A stretch of DNA of 53,979 nt from JBBQSV01 sp038213615. GTDB lineage: Bacteria > Patescibacteriota > Saccharimonadia > Saccharimonadales > OMJO01. The stretch is taken from the NCBI GenBank assembly GCA_038213615.1, contig JBBQSV010000002.1:1-53979 (forward strand). The letters run 5' to 3'. Of this stretch, positions 41,523-51,000 are shown piece after piece (the first letter of the stretch is position 1; every line of letters starts with the position of its first letter). A program made the position numbers and the translations under genes. Below the pieces are notes generated by a model. That model was not told the origin of the DNA. It worked only from the letters and a program-made list of their open reading frames with translations, and made no database searches.

Positions 41523-42887
41523 ATGAACCAACCATCAGTACAACTCACCAATACAGCACCCTATAAACTGCCGGACGAAAAAGATGGCATGCCCATTCAA
41601 CCCATTGCCGCTAAGGCTGCGACGGTTGAATATTGCCTGTACGCTCGTAAATCAAGTGAAGACGATGAGCGTCAGGCTCTATCAATTGATTCACAGATCA
41701 AAGAAATGGCTGTTCAGGCTGAAGCCCAAGGACTTAGAGTCACCGAAATCAGGAAAGAGAGCCATTCGGCCAAACAATCAGGCCAAAGGCCAGTCTTTGA
41801 GCAGTTAATTGCGGATGTTCGGAGGGGTTTGTTCACAGGCATCCTCAGCTGGGCTCCTGACAGGCTAAGCAGAAATGCTGGGGACTTAGGCTCTTTGGTG
41901 GACTTAATGGACCTGGGCAAGCTAATTGAGATCAGAACCCACGGTCAAGTGTTCACCAATTCACCAAATGACAAGTTCCTACTGATGATTCTATGCTCCC
42001 AAGCCAAGCTGGAGAACGATAACCGGGGCATCAACGTCAAACGAGGCATGAAAACTAAGTGTGAGTTGGGCTTTAGGCCCAATATGACACCTCTTGGCTA
42101 CCTGAATGACCATTACTCCGGTAAAGGTCAAAAGAAGGTGTTTGTCGACAAGAAAAGAGCCCCCTTAATAAAGGAAGCTTTCGAGAAAGTTGCAGCTGGT
42201 GCGTCTGGCCGCGATATCTATGACTGGTTTAATGGAGTAGGCTTCAGAACCAAAAGTGGCAAACTCCTAACGCTTAGCGGGGTGTATCGCATGCTCAACA
42301 ATGCTTATTACTGCGGAATCTTTGAGTTCCCAGTTGGTAGCGCCAAATGGTACAAGGGCTCATATACGTCTATTATCCCCAGAGAGTTATTTGACGCAGT
42401 GCAAAAGCAAATGGTGGTTGCACCAAAAAGCAAACCAGGCACCAAGCAATTTGATTACACTAAGCTCCTTAAATGCGGCCGGTGCGGGTCGGGCATTACG
42501 GCTCAAGAAAAGTTCAAGCAGCGCAAGAATGGCATCCAAAAACGCTATGTCTACTACCACTGTACGCAGGCCAAGGATTTCAGCTGCCCAGAACCTTACA
42601 TCCGAGAAGAAAAGTTAGCCGAGGCCTTCGTAAACATGCTAAGCAAGGTGACTGTCGAGGAAATTGAAAGCAAAGAAGCTCTAAAATCTGAACTGGATAG
42701 ATTCAGACGATTATCTTCTGCAGTGCTGGGTTATAAGAATAGTCAACAGGATCAGCCTGAAATTAATCTACACAACTTTGCTAAATACGTGCTTACTGAG
42801 GGCACAAGAGAAGAAAAACGTGCTCTAATAGCTTGTCTGAATCAGACAGTTTATCTCAAGAACAAAGAAGTAATCACACGGATTTAG
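41523..42887 (+). CDS. Large serine recombinase
   Basis: 454 residues. N-terminal resolvase fold with catalytic Ser in YARKSSEDD (about residue 45) and the Arg-containing WAPDRLSR; then a Recombinase domain (GYLND ... DWFNGVGFRTKSGK ... LSGVYRMLNNAYYCG), a zinc ribbon (CGRCG ... YHC ... C) and a final coiled region. This is the integrase type of many phages and integrative elements, cutting attP and attB with a two-base overhang. The frame extends to 41412, but the ATG at 41523 gives a normal N-terminus. Confidence 0.9.
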   Translation: MNQPSVQLTNTAPYKLPDEKDGMPIQPIAAKAATVEYCLYARKSSEDDERQALSIDSQIKEMAVQAEAQGLRVTEIRKESHSAKQSGQRPVFEQLIADVRRGLFTGILSWAPDRLSRNAGDLGSLVDLMDLGKLIEIRTHGQVFTNSPNDKFLLMILCSQAKLENDNRGINVKRGMKTKCELGFRPNMTPLGYLNDHYSGKGQKKVFVDKKRAPLIKEAFEKVAAGASGRDIYDWFNGVGFRTKSGKLLTLSGVYRMLNNAYYCGIFEFPVGSAKWYKGSYTSIIPRELFDAVQKQMVVAPKSKPGTKQFDYTKLLKCGRCGSGITAQEKFKQRKNGIQKRYVYYHCTQAKDFSCPEPYIREEKLAEAFVNMLSKVTVEEIESKEALKSELDRFRRLSSAVLGYKNSQQDQPEINLHNFAKYVLTEGTREEKRALIACLNQTVYLKNKEVITRI

Positions 42888-43194
<307 letters not shown>

Positions 43195-43223
43195 ATATAC
43201 ACTTTCTACGCAAAATCGAACCT

Positions 43224-43316
43224 TGGCGGAGAGGGAGGGATTCGAACCCTCGCTGGAACTTGCGCCCCACTAATGATTTAGCAAACCATCCCCTTAAGCC
43301 ACTTGGGTACCTCTCC
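43224..43316 (-). tRNA. tRNA-Ser (GCT)
   Basis: 93 nt, acceptor stem GGAGAGG/CCTCTCC, GCCA encoded. Anticodon loop TTGCTAA gives GCT, reading AGC/AGU; the anticodon stem has one G-T pair. Confidence 0.95.
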
Positions 43317-43330
43317 ATCGTCTTTCTCTT

Positions 43331-43408
43331 TTAAGGGAAAAGAGCAGCCCGCTAAAATGTATTCCATTTTGCTGACGCGTTGAGAAAAACCGTAGGTTTG
43401 TCTCAATA
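43331..43408 (+). repeat. Two-hairpin element, copy A
   Basis: About 78 nt nearly the same as 44231-44306: AAAATG/CATTTT hairpin, then a hairpin with outer stem TTGAGA/TCTCAA and inner AAACC/GGTTT. No plus-strand gene follows; on the minus strand it lies just before tRNA-Ser(GCT). Confidence 0.7.
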
Positions 43409-43451
43409 AAGAACAGGGGTGATTATATCAGTAAACCCTTGGCAGGTAAAC

Positions 43452-44126
43452 TTAAACCTTCTGGGCGAAAACTACTGTGCTGACTGATTTGGCGCCAGCC
43501 CGACGCAAAACCTGGGCGGCAATCTGTATAGTCGCCCCAGTGGTGCTGATATCATCTACCAAGCACACCGGGCGGCCCGTGAATCGATTCGTACTAACAG
43601 CGTAAAAAGCACCGTCTAGTTGTTTGAGCCTAATCTGTCGCCCGGCGCCTACTTGGCGACTTTGACCCTCGCGGCGCAGGGCAGACACATAAGGTCTTTG
43701 GGCAATCCGGGCTAGTTCCTTGGCAATCAGACTAGCTTGATCATAGCCCCGCTGACGTACTCGACTGGTAGCCGTTGGGACCGGGATAAAAACTAGATCT
43801 TTTGGTAGCAGCGGCAACAAATCAGCCATCTGCTGGGCCATTACGGTGGCCGCCGAACGAACCCGCCCAAACTTCAAGGCCCGGGCCAAGTCTTTGGCTA
43901 GACCATCGTACTCACTACAAATCCAAACATTTTTCAGCGCAGTCTGTCGTCGACATTTGGCACAGACTGCAAAGTCGCGACTCAACGACTTGCAACGGTA
44001 GCAGCGTGGTGCGACAGGTAATAGCTCAGCCTGGCTACAAGCCTGGCACAAAATGGCTCCCTCGACGCCACACCCCAAACAATCGTGTGGGGCTAGCAAG
44101 CTAATAATTCTCTCGGTGACAAACAT
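43452..44126 (-). CDS. comF: ComF family phosphoribosyltransferase-like protein
   Basis: About 224 residues. ComF proteins take part in handling transforming DNA in competent bacteria. Seen: an N-terminal zinc-binding Cys set (CLGCGVEGAILCQAC, CYRCK, CAKC) and a phosphoribosyltransferase loop VCLVDDISTTGAT near the C-terminus, with RQRGYDQAS before it. The open frame starts at a GTG at 44162; I prefer the ATG at 44126, which puts the first zinc Cys at the usual distance. A leaderless start is possible. Confidence 0.85.
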   Translation of the reverse strand: MFVTERIISLLAPHDCLGCGVEGAILCQACSQAELLPVAPRCYRCKSLSRDFAVCAKCRRQTALKNVWICSEYDGLAKDLARALKFGRVRSAATVMAQQMADLLPLLPKDLVFIPVPTATSRVRQRGYDQASLIAKELARIAQRPYVSALRREGQSRQVGAGRQIRLKQLDGAFYAVSTNRFTGRPVCLVDDISTTGATIQIAAQVLRRAGAKSVSTVVFAQKV

Positions 44127-44230
44127 TGTTGTGATTAATGTGTTGTAAATATCCACAGGCACGGTTGCGCCTGTTTCATAAACTAAGCTATACTAGCCAG
44201 TAACAAAAAATGCAAACATAAAATCGATTA

Positions 44231-44306
44231 TTAAGAGAAAGAGTAGCCTCAAAATGTATTCCATTTTGCTGGCTCAGATGAGAAAAACTTAGGTTTATCT
44301 CATTAA
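44231..44306 (+). repeat. Two-hairpin element, copy B, in the hsp20 leader
   Basis: Nearly the same as 43331-43408. The outer stem is ATGAGA/TCTCAT where copy A has TTGAGA/TCTCAA, so a base pair is exchanged while pairing is kept. It ends 4 bases before the hsp20 ribosome site. Confidence 0.7.
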
Positions 44307-44325
44307 CGTGGAGGGTAACAACTTT

Positions 44326-44808
44326 ATGGCACGCAAGAGCCAAGACGACGATTTACTGATGGAAGATGAACTAACAGCTGCCTTTTTGGGCGATGATGAT
44401 GACGCGTCTGTAGCGCCGGCAGGTGATGATTCTCAGCCAGCTACACCAGCCGGTAACGATGATTGGGACGAAGAAGAGGCTGTAGCCGGCCAGCTAGCTG
44501 TAGACGTATATGAAACCAAAGAAAAGCTGATTGTTAAAGCCCGTACTGCGGGTGTTAACAAGAACGAACTAGATGTCAGCATCGCGGATAACACGCTGAG
44601 TATTCACGGCACTCTATCAGCCGGTTCAGAAGAAGAAGTCGAGAACTACTACACTCAGGAATGCTACTGGGGGGAATTCTCTCGTAGTCTAGTGTTACCA
44701 GTGCCCGTAAAAGAAGACGAGATCGAAGCCGTACTAAAAGACGGTGTACTGACTATTAGTTTCTCTAAGGTCAAACAAGATACTGTCAAAAAGATCCAAG
44801 TCCTCTGA
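44326..44808 (+). CDS. Hsp20 family small heat-shock protein
   Basis: 160 residues: an acidic disordered N-terminus of about 60 residues (Asp/Glu/Ala-rich) and an alpha-crystallin domain (about 65-155) with LAVDVYETKEKLIVKA in parts, ADNTLSIHG, the YYTQECYWGEFSRSLVLP segment and GVLTISF. An ATP-independent holdase for unfolding proteins. A GTG at 44308 is in frame but is the ribosome site region itself (GGAGGG at 44311-44316), so the ATG at 44326 is the start. The foldable element before it may control expression. Confidence 0.93.
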   Translation: MARKSQDDDLLMEDELTAAFLGDDDDASVAPAGDDSQPATPAGNDDWDEEEAVAGQLAVDVYETKEKLIVKARTAGVNKNELDVSIADNTLSIHGTLSAGSEEEVENYYTQECYWGEFSRSLVLPVPVKEDEIEAVLKDGVLTISFSKVKQDTVKKIQVL

Positions 44809-44821
44809 TATTCATCACGCC

Positions 44822-45129
44822 GGCAAGTATGTTGCGGTGTAGAGCCCCAAAGATACTTGCCTCTCGGCTAATTTAGGCTTGCCGCTTTACGATACTTGTT
44901 CAACGTATTGATTATACGTCTTGCTCCGTTTCGCAGTGGCGTACCCAAATTAGCACGGGCGTGGCTAAGTATCTGCGGGGTTATGGGGGATAAGTGTAGT
45001 TCGGTCCGTTGCTCGCTGCTTTCGCCACACCGAACCCAAACATGTCAATAATTCTATTGTGCCGACCGATCGGCTCAGTAAGGGAAGTGTTATCCAACAA
45101 AAAACCGCCCATCTCGGGGCGGTTTTTTT
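44822..45129 (+). ncRNA. Structured RNA or long hsp20 3' region ending at a terminator
   Basis: No gene lies between hsp20 and the pilins. The stretch folds well: 44822-44830 pairs with 44853-44861 (9 bp), while 44843-44861 can instead pair with 44963-44982; 44867-44874 pairs with 44947-44954; GTTCGGT/ACCGAAC makes a hairpin near 45000-45030. The two choices for 44853-44861 exclude each other, as in a switch. I see no clear promoter, so it could be the 3' end of the hsp20 message. Confidence 0.4.
45099..45129. terminator. Bidirectional terminator
   Basis: ACCGCCC/GGGCGGT stem bounded by six A and seven T. It can stop hsp20-side transcripts on the plus strand and the pilin operon on the minus strand. 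Confidence 0.85.
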
Positions 45130-45146
45130 AACTTTCTGGTCGTAGA

Positions 45147-45584
45147 TTATACTCCGGCTGCAGTGTTAACTTTGTTTAGCACAAACTTGACGATGATCTG
45201 CGCCAGGGCCACAATCACCAAGCCGATAACGGCGTAGAGGATGGTGTTCTTGGCGCCTACCAGGTTAGCATCGTTGCCGCCAGACATGATGTACTTCAGG
45301 CCACCAATGATGATCATGATGACCGAGATAACACCGACGACTATCGAAAAGATGTTAATAACAAGCTTTAGGATGTTATCAATGCTCGTGCCGCTTTCGG
45401 CGCCAGGCTTACTACAACCGGCACCAGCTCCGTCCCTGGTTACACCACTAATACTGAAATCGCTACCACAGCCAACCCCACCGGCAAGGTCAGCAGCATG
45501 GGCTGCGGCTGGCGCGGCAAAGGGCACAACAAGTAGAGTTAATAAACTAGCTTTGGTTAACAGTGACTTTATTTTTTGGATCAT
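45147..45584 (-). CDS. T4SS pilin-like protein (VirB2/TrbC type), paralog 1
   Basis: 145 residues. Signal peptide to about residue 30 (AAAHA), a short Cys-containing ectodomain, then two membrane segments of the T4SS-pilin family with the conserved IIGGLKYIMSGGN loop between them and AKNTILYAVIGLVIVALAQIIVKF. Last gene of the leftward pilin group, 72 bases after paralog 2, with a GAAAGG site. Probably the major or a specialised pilin subunit in the membrane pool. Confidence 0.88.
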   Translation of the reverse strand: MIQKIKSLLTKASLLTLLVVPFAAPAAAHAADLAGGVGCGSDFSISGVTRDGAGAGCSKPGAESGTSIDNILKLVINIFSIVVGVISVIMIIIGGLKYIMSGGNDANLVGAKNTILYAVIGLVIVALAQIIVKFVLNKVNTAAGV

Positions 45585-45656
45585 ATTTTACCTTTCTTAA
45601 GTATAGCTTAACTTATATCACATTTGGGGCGGCCACATCAAGTGACAGACGCCTAA

Positions 45657-46061
45657 CTAGACAGCTTTTGATACCCGGTATATAACAAAATGCACGATAA
45701 TTTGGGCCAGAACTACTATAACCAGACCAATTATGGCGTACAAAATAGTGTTTTTAGCGCTGTTTAGTTGGGTGCTGTCGCCCTGGGACATAATGTATTT
45801 GAGTCCCCCGATGATAACCATGACGACTGCGATAACACCAACAAGCACCGACAGTACGTTGACCACCAACGCCAGTGTGCTATCTACACTGGGCGAGTCT
45901 TTGGGGGAATCACAGCCTTTGTCGCCGGTGACGGCGGCTACGCCGGTGCAAATATCAGTCTTGGCCGTGGCCGAAGCAACTGCAGCAAATGGCATAGTAA
46001 GCATGAACGTAGCAGCGGCTGCGGCTAGGGTCAGGATTATTCGGTGCATCAGTTTATTCAT
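45657..46061 (-). CDS. T4SS pilin-like protein, paralog 2
   Basis: 134 residues: signal peptide (to about 32), a short acidic ectodomain with two Cys, then the family's two membrane segments and loop GGLKYIMSQGD. Close to paralog 1 in its C-terminal half. An AGGAG site lies in the 17-base gap after paralog 3. Confidence 0.88.
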   Translation of the reverse strand: MNKLMHRIILTLAAAAATFMLTMPFAAVASATAKTDICTGVAAVTGDKGCDSPKDSPSVDSTLALVVNVLSVLVGVIAVVMVIIGGLKYIMSQGDSTQLNSAKNTILYAIIGLVIVVLAQIIVHFVIYRVSKAV

Positions 46062-46078
46062 TATTTCTCCTATGAATG

Positions 46079-46492
46079 CTAAAGCTTATTTACCACAAGT
46101 TTAACTATTACCTGTGCCATTATAGCAATCGCTAGACCTATGGCGGCATACATAATGGTATCTTTGGCCTTGGCGGTCTTGGCCGAATCACCAGTAGACA
46201 TGACATATTGCAGCCCGCCCAGGATGACCACTATCACAGAGGCGACACCCACGATAATAGTCACGATATTTACCACTTTGGGTATTATGCCGTTGGGGCC
46301 AGATATCGGGTCGATGCCAGGGTCAGTACGGCCAGCACAGGCTGTGCTATCTTTGGCTTCTGGCTGGCTACAGACACAAGACAGTGGATCGTTGGGACTC
46401 GAGTCGCAGACTGCCTTGGCTGGTAGGGTCATGGCTAGCGGCAGGGCCAGCGCCACAAGTGCGCTGACTACTAAAATAAGCTTCTTGATCAT
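46079..46492 (-). CDS. T4SS pilin-like protein, paralog 3
   Basis: 137 residues: signal peptide (to about 26), an ectodomain with four Cys, then two membrane segments with GGLQYVMSTGD between. The open frame extends to 46540, but the ATG at 46492 overlaps the stop of the gene before it (ATGA) and starts a normal signal peptide. Confidence 0.87.
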   Translation of the reverse strand: MIKKLILVVSALVALALPLAMTLPAKAVCDSSPNDPLSCVCSQPEAKDSTACAGRTDPGIDPISGPNGIIPKVVNIVTIIVGVASVIVVILGGLQYVMSTGDSAKTAKAKDTIMYAAIGLAIAIMAQVIVKLVVNKL

Positions 46493-46773
46493 AGAAGCTT
46501 CTCCAGTACGACCTTGATAATCCCCTCGGCTAAGATACAAACGGCCAGGCCGATAACCGCATACATGATGGTGTCTTTGGCTTTGGCTGTCTGGGCCGGA
46601 TCACCCTGCGACATAACATATTTTAAACCAGCTAAAATGACAATCAGCACCGACACAGCGCCCAAGGTCACAAAAAAGATAGTAAGCGCCAAGGTTAGAG
46701 GGTGAGAAGAACCGATGCCCGTGCGGGGCAGAGGACAAAGGTCTATGCCCGATCCTGAATATTTACAAGCCAT
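46489..46773 (-). CDS. T4SS pilin-like protein, paralog 4 (no signal peptide)
   Basis: 94 residues, the shortest of the group: a Cys-containing 20-residue N-terminus without a signal, then two membrane segments with AGLKYVMSQGD. Starts 2 bases after the stop of paralog 5. Confidence 0.85.
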   Translation of the reverse strand: MACKYSGSGIDLCPLPRTGIGSSHPLTLALTIFFVTLGAVSVLIVILAGLKYVMSQGDPAQTAKAKDTIMYAVIGLAVCILAEGIIKVVLEKLL

Positions 46774-46775
46774 GC

Positions 46776-47183
46776 TTAAGCTCCCAGCCTGTTCCCTACA
46801 AACGATACTATTACCGTAGCTGATGCGGCGATAACCAGGCCAATCACAGCGTTACGGATAGTCTCTAAGGCTTTTTTGGTGTTATCGGGTTCGCCCTGCG
46901 AAACTACATACTGGAAGCCACCATACAAAATATATACAAAGGCTACCGCTCCAGCGATAGTTGTTAGGGCGCTGACTATGGCTACGCCTAGAAGCAGGAA
47001 TTGTTCGGGATTCTTACCAAAGTCGACAGCCACCACAGTACATTGGCCACCAGCGTCATAGCGCATGGGCAAGTACGTATACCATCTTGGGATGAGCCCC
47101 AACAAGCGCGTTTTGTCGCCAGTGCAGGTTTGGCCAGATAGAGGATTAACGGCCTGGGCAAACAAAGTACTAAAGAAATTCAT
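46776..47183 (-). CDS. T4SS pilin-like protein, paralog 5
   Basis: 135 residues. No clear signal peptide; a Cys-containing ectodomain, then two membrane segments with YGGFQYVVSQGE, the most divergent loop in the group. Starts with ATGA overlap at the end of paralog 6. Confidence 0.82.
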   Translation of the reverse strand: MNFFSTLFAQAVNPLSGQTCTGDKTRLLGLIPRWYTYLPMRYDAGGQCTVVAVDFGKNPEQFLLLGVAIVSALTTIAGAVAFVYILYGGFQYVVSQGEPDNTKKALETIRNAVIGLVIAASATVIVSFVGNRLGA

Positions 47184-47947
47184 AGCTGTTTACCTGGCAA
47201 CGTCCACGCCAATATGACATAAAGTAACAGAAACATAACTAGAGCAAATATAGCATTAAATATACGTTTTTTGGCAGAAGCCACACGGGCTTGGTCGCCA
47301 CCGGCCGTAGAATATTCGATGCCACCAATAATTATCATTATCAATACTATGATCCCAACCGCACCGGCCGCCAAATTTATGAGCGGGTTGATTATGTTTT
47401 CGGTTATTTTGCAGGTGGTCGAAGAGCCGCAAGCCGATCCGAACGAGGCAGTGTCTGACTGCCTACCAGGGCAGGTTACCTGACCAGTTGCGATGCTCTG
47501 GCAGCTCTCGCCACCATTAGCGTTATCGATGCCCACCAGGTCACTTGTATCCCACAGCTTTGAGTCGGTCTCTTTCACGCATATCCAGCCCAGGCCGTGT
47601 ATCAAATGACTAGTGGAACCATCGCAGGTATTAATGGATGAATCATTGGTAGTAAGCGTAGACAGGGTATAACCCTTTGGGTCTGAAGTCTTTAATCTTA
47701 TGCAGGCGTAGTGATTAACCCCCTTAACCTTACTGGGGTCTTTGTTTGGCTCTATGTTGGAGTATTCTACAACATCACCAACCTGACACTTATTATCAAC
47801 CAGTTGGTATTCGTAATTTTTGTCGTGTCCAGTCGGCGAGATGGCACCTATGGCCTGGGGCGTAATGCTGGAGACGCCAACCACAACCAACGTCAGGGCA
47901 GCCAGTTGGATCAGATTTTTTGTTAGTTTATTTAAGTTTAGTTTCAT
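47180..47947 (-). CDS. T4SS pilin-like protein with large Cys-rich ectodomain, paralog 6
   Basis: 255 residues. Signal peptide (to about 34), about 150 residues of Cys-rich extracellular domain (at least eight Cys, suggesting disulphides), then the two membrane segments with GGIEYSTAGGD. First gene of the leftward operon. A promoter TTAGAC with -10 TATACA-like lies in the 130-base divergent gap. It may be a tip or adhesive minor pilin. Confidence 0.82.
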   Translation of the reverse strand: MKLNLNKLTKNLIQLAALTLVVVGVSSITPQAIGAISPTGHDKNYEYQLVDNKCQVGDVVEYSNIEPNKDPSKVKGVNHYACIRLKTSDPKGYTLSTLTTNDSSINTCDGSTSHLIHGLGWICVKETDSKLWDTSDLVGIDNANGGESCQSIATGQVTCPGRQSDTASFGSACGSSTTCKITENIINPLINLAAGAVGIIVLIMIIIGGIEYSTAGGDQARVASAKKRIFNAIFALVMFLLLYVILAWTLPGKQL

Positions 47948-48078
47948 GAGTGATATCAGATTGCATTGTATAACTATTCAGGATAATTGTCTAACCCCTT
48001 AGCGTCGGGATTTTTACACCCTAATAAGTGGCCTAATTATCTCTGTTTTTTATGCCTTTTATGCTACATTTATAAGTA
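47948..48078. promoter_or_regulatory. Divergent promoter region of the pilus locus
   Basis: Minus strand: TTAGAC followed after 16 bases by TATACA. Plus strand: a TGC-extended TACATT 8 bases before the ATG at 48079. This is the shared control region of the pilin and channel operons. Confidence 0.5.
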
Positions 48079-51000
48079 ATGCGTAAAAAGTTATTCCTGT
48101 GGTTTGGGCTCTTATTAATATCCTTAGGTTTAGCCCTACCACTACTTAAACCCACGGCCATCGCCGCTAGTACTAATAACGATGGGGTGACTGATCTTAA
48201 GCGACGGCAGCTACATACTTATGCTGACTGTTTGGCACAAATTAATACATCTGGGGAAATTTCTAAGCCTGATGGTTTATTCAAAAACTTTAATGACCGC
48301 CTTAATGGCGACACAGGAAGTTATGGCTCAAAACAGGCAACCGTCGTTGGTCTAGACCGCGACACAACAAACGGTGTTGTATCGTGCTACTCAGCCATAA
48401 GGGATGGCGAGCATGCACTCGACAACTTGACTTTCACCAGCGATGCCATACGCAATTATATGGTCGAAAAACTAACTGGTTATTGTTTTAGTAAATGTCT
48501 GTATACGTCCGGTAAAGCAGTCACCGGCACCACTAAGATTCCTCTCGATAAAGTCCAGTACCATCTGAGCTTACTTAAAAACAGGGTTGGTCAAGCCGAA
48601 TCTAAATTTGACCCGCCCAGTAACTATTTAATTGCTAGTCGTGTGCTCAAGATGTATAGCGTATGCTACAACGTCACTACCAAGCCGCCTAGTGGTAGCT
48701 ATGACGGCCTAACCATGGATGGTGGGTGGCTTATAAAAAGGGGTGCGCACGATACGCTAGCACAGGCCGTAGCCAAAGGTATAATTACCCACACCAGAAC
48801 TGCCCACCTTACTGCCCACTTTGATGAGTATTACGTCGGCGACATAAACCTAAATTATTTGGCATCTCTTCCTTTCGAAAGTGATGCCAGTTTGGATGGC
48901 GGAGATGACTTTTATCCGATGGGTGATGACTCAGTAGCCAGCCAGGGGCGTTTCAAGAACGAGTTTATCAACTGCGACTACATCAAAAACCACAAGAAAG
49001 ACGTACTGAAAGACGTATCTATCAGCTCAACTGGGGCGATTGTGCTAAAGGGGAGTGACGGCAACCCTAACATAACGGCCAGCGGTAGTGGCACCAATGG
49101 TACCACAATTGGCGAGCTTAAGTGTGATGTATCAATAAACCCACTGACCTGGTTTGTCTGCCCATTGGTATCACTAGCCAACACCGCACTACAAACATTT
49201 GATTCCGCCATAAGCAATCGTTTGTGCATAGACACCTCCAAGGTATTTAACATATCGGGTAAGTCTGGCGCAACCACTGGTAACTGCGCCAACAGCAGCA
49301 GTGATCCTTCAGCTGGCGCAGACAGCTCACAAGCTTTCTACGCAGCCTGGAACGGGTTCAGAATAATAGCTGTCTCTATGCTGGTGTTGATTGGCCTGGT
49401 TATGGTAATATCTCAGGCTTTCGCGATAGGACCGTTTGACGCTTACACCGTTAAGAAAGTATTACCTCGATTGTTGGTGGCGGTGATAATGATATCAGCC
49501 TCGTGGTACGCCATGCAGTTCCTGATCAATATGTCTAATGACCTAGGGGTTGGGGTGCGGGCAGCCATAGAAACACCGTTTAGTAACCTGGGGAATCCTC
49601 ACTTAAACACCTCGATTATTTCGGGTGGTGCTGTAGCCGGAGCAGTAGCCTTTGTAGCACTGGGACCATTAGGAATGCTTAGTTTCGCTCTTATCGGATT
49701 GGTAGCCGTAATCATAGCCTTTGCCGTGATAGTGATACGAGAAATGGTAATCCTATTTTTGGTGATATTGTCGCCAATTGCTATCGTGGCCTACATACTT
49801 CCAGGCACCCAGAAGGTCTGGAAGCTATGGTGGGATACGTTTAGCCGGGGGCTCCTAATGTTCCCGATCATTGAGGGATTCATAGCTATGGGTCATGCCT
49901 TTGCGGTGGTTAGCTACGTAGATGACAAAAGCCTGCTGGCCCAAATGGTGACATTTGTCGCCTATTTTGGCCCATATTTTGCCCTACCGATGGCATTCAA
50001 GCTAGCCGGGGGCGCCATTGGCAACATTAGTGGCATGGTTAACGACCGCAGTCGCGGCATACTGGACAGGTCGCGCAAATACCGTGAAGGTCAAGTGACT
50101 AAGAACACGGCCAAACTGTGGGCTGGGGAGCGATTCCAGGGCAAGAGCTACATACCTGGGAGTCGACGATTGGCAAGTAGGCTGAACGCTACTACTAGCC
50201 GTGCGGGCGTGAAGAACTTCGGTTTCGGGCGAATAGGACAAGAATCACTGAAGCAGAAGCATGCACTGGCAGCGGCTGAGTTTGCCAAAAGTGCAGCCGG
50301 ACAGGCGTCTCAAAATAACGATGGCCTATTACGGGCCCAAACCTACGCCAATGAAATAGAGGCGCGTGCCGGGCTAACGCGTGATTTTCGTATGAATGCT
50401 GCAGATGTAGACACGGCCGTTGCAGCAGCTAAGGCCAACAATGGATTCGGCGCCGTCCGTCAACGTTACGCTGCTCAACAGCTAGGCAGAAGTAGCACTG
50501 GCTATGAGGACTTGACGCAAGTTGCCCAAACCATTGCTCGAGTTTCAGCTAACCAGAGTGAACGTCACGGTCTAGCTGGTCAGATTAACTATGACACTAA
50601 GGCGGCTAACCGTCACGACTTGGCGCCAGGCGTTGGGCAGCTCTCCGGCCTAGCCGATGCAGCCGCCAACGGTAATCTAACCGGGGCCATGCTAGCTGAA
50701 GCAGCCACGGCAGCAGCGGGTAACTTTGATGCGGTTACTATACTGCGGTCTTCGCCACAAGAGGTTGTTAATATCACCCAGGCATTAACTCAAAGACTAG
50801 GGAATCAATGGGCAGAGGCTAATAATGCTGCGCTCCCGCAAGCCCAACGGGATGCCGCCATGGATCAGGTATTGCAGACCGGTGCCCAGATCAGCCAACT
50901 GAATGCTGCCAAGGGTTACGCTAGCCCCGCTAACCAGCAGACCGTAAATGCCATGCTTCACCAGACGGCGGCCATCAGAGCCGCCATGGGGCCTATGGTG

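Larger units (their letters stand above)
27640..42887. mobile_element. Putative integrative element with terminase, methyltransferases and serine recombinase
   Basis: Phage-type genes (methyltransferases, small and large terminase) start this block and a large serine recombinase ends it, next to two tRNA-Ser genes. No portal, capsid, tail, lysis or replication gene is recognisable. The middle (32.3-41.5 kb) is cargo of mostly unknown function. The borders are inferred from gene content: the left between 27230 and 27640, the right between 42888 and 43104. No convincing direct repeat was found at both ends. Confidence 0.5.
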
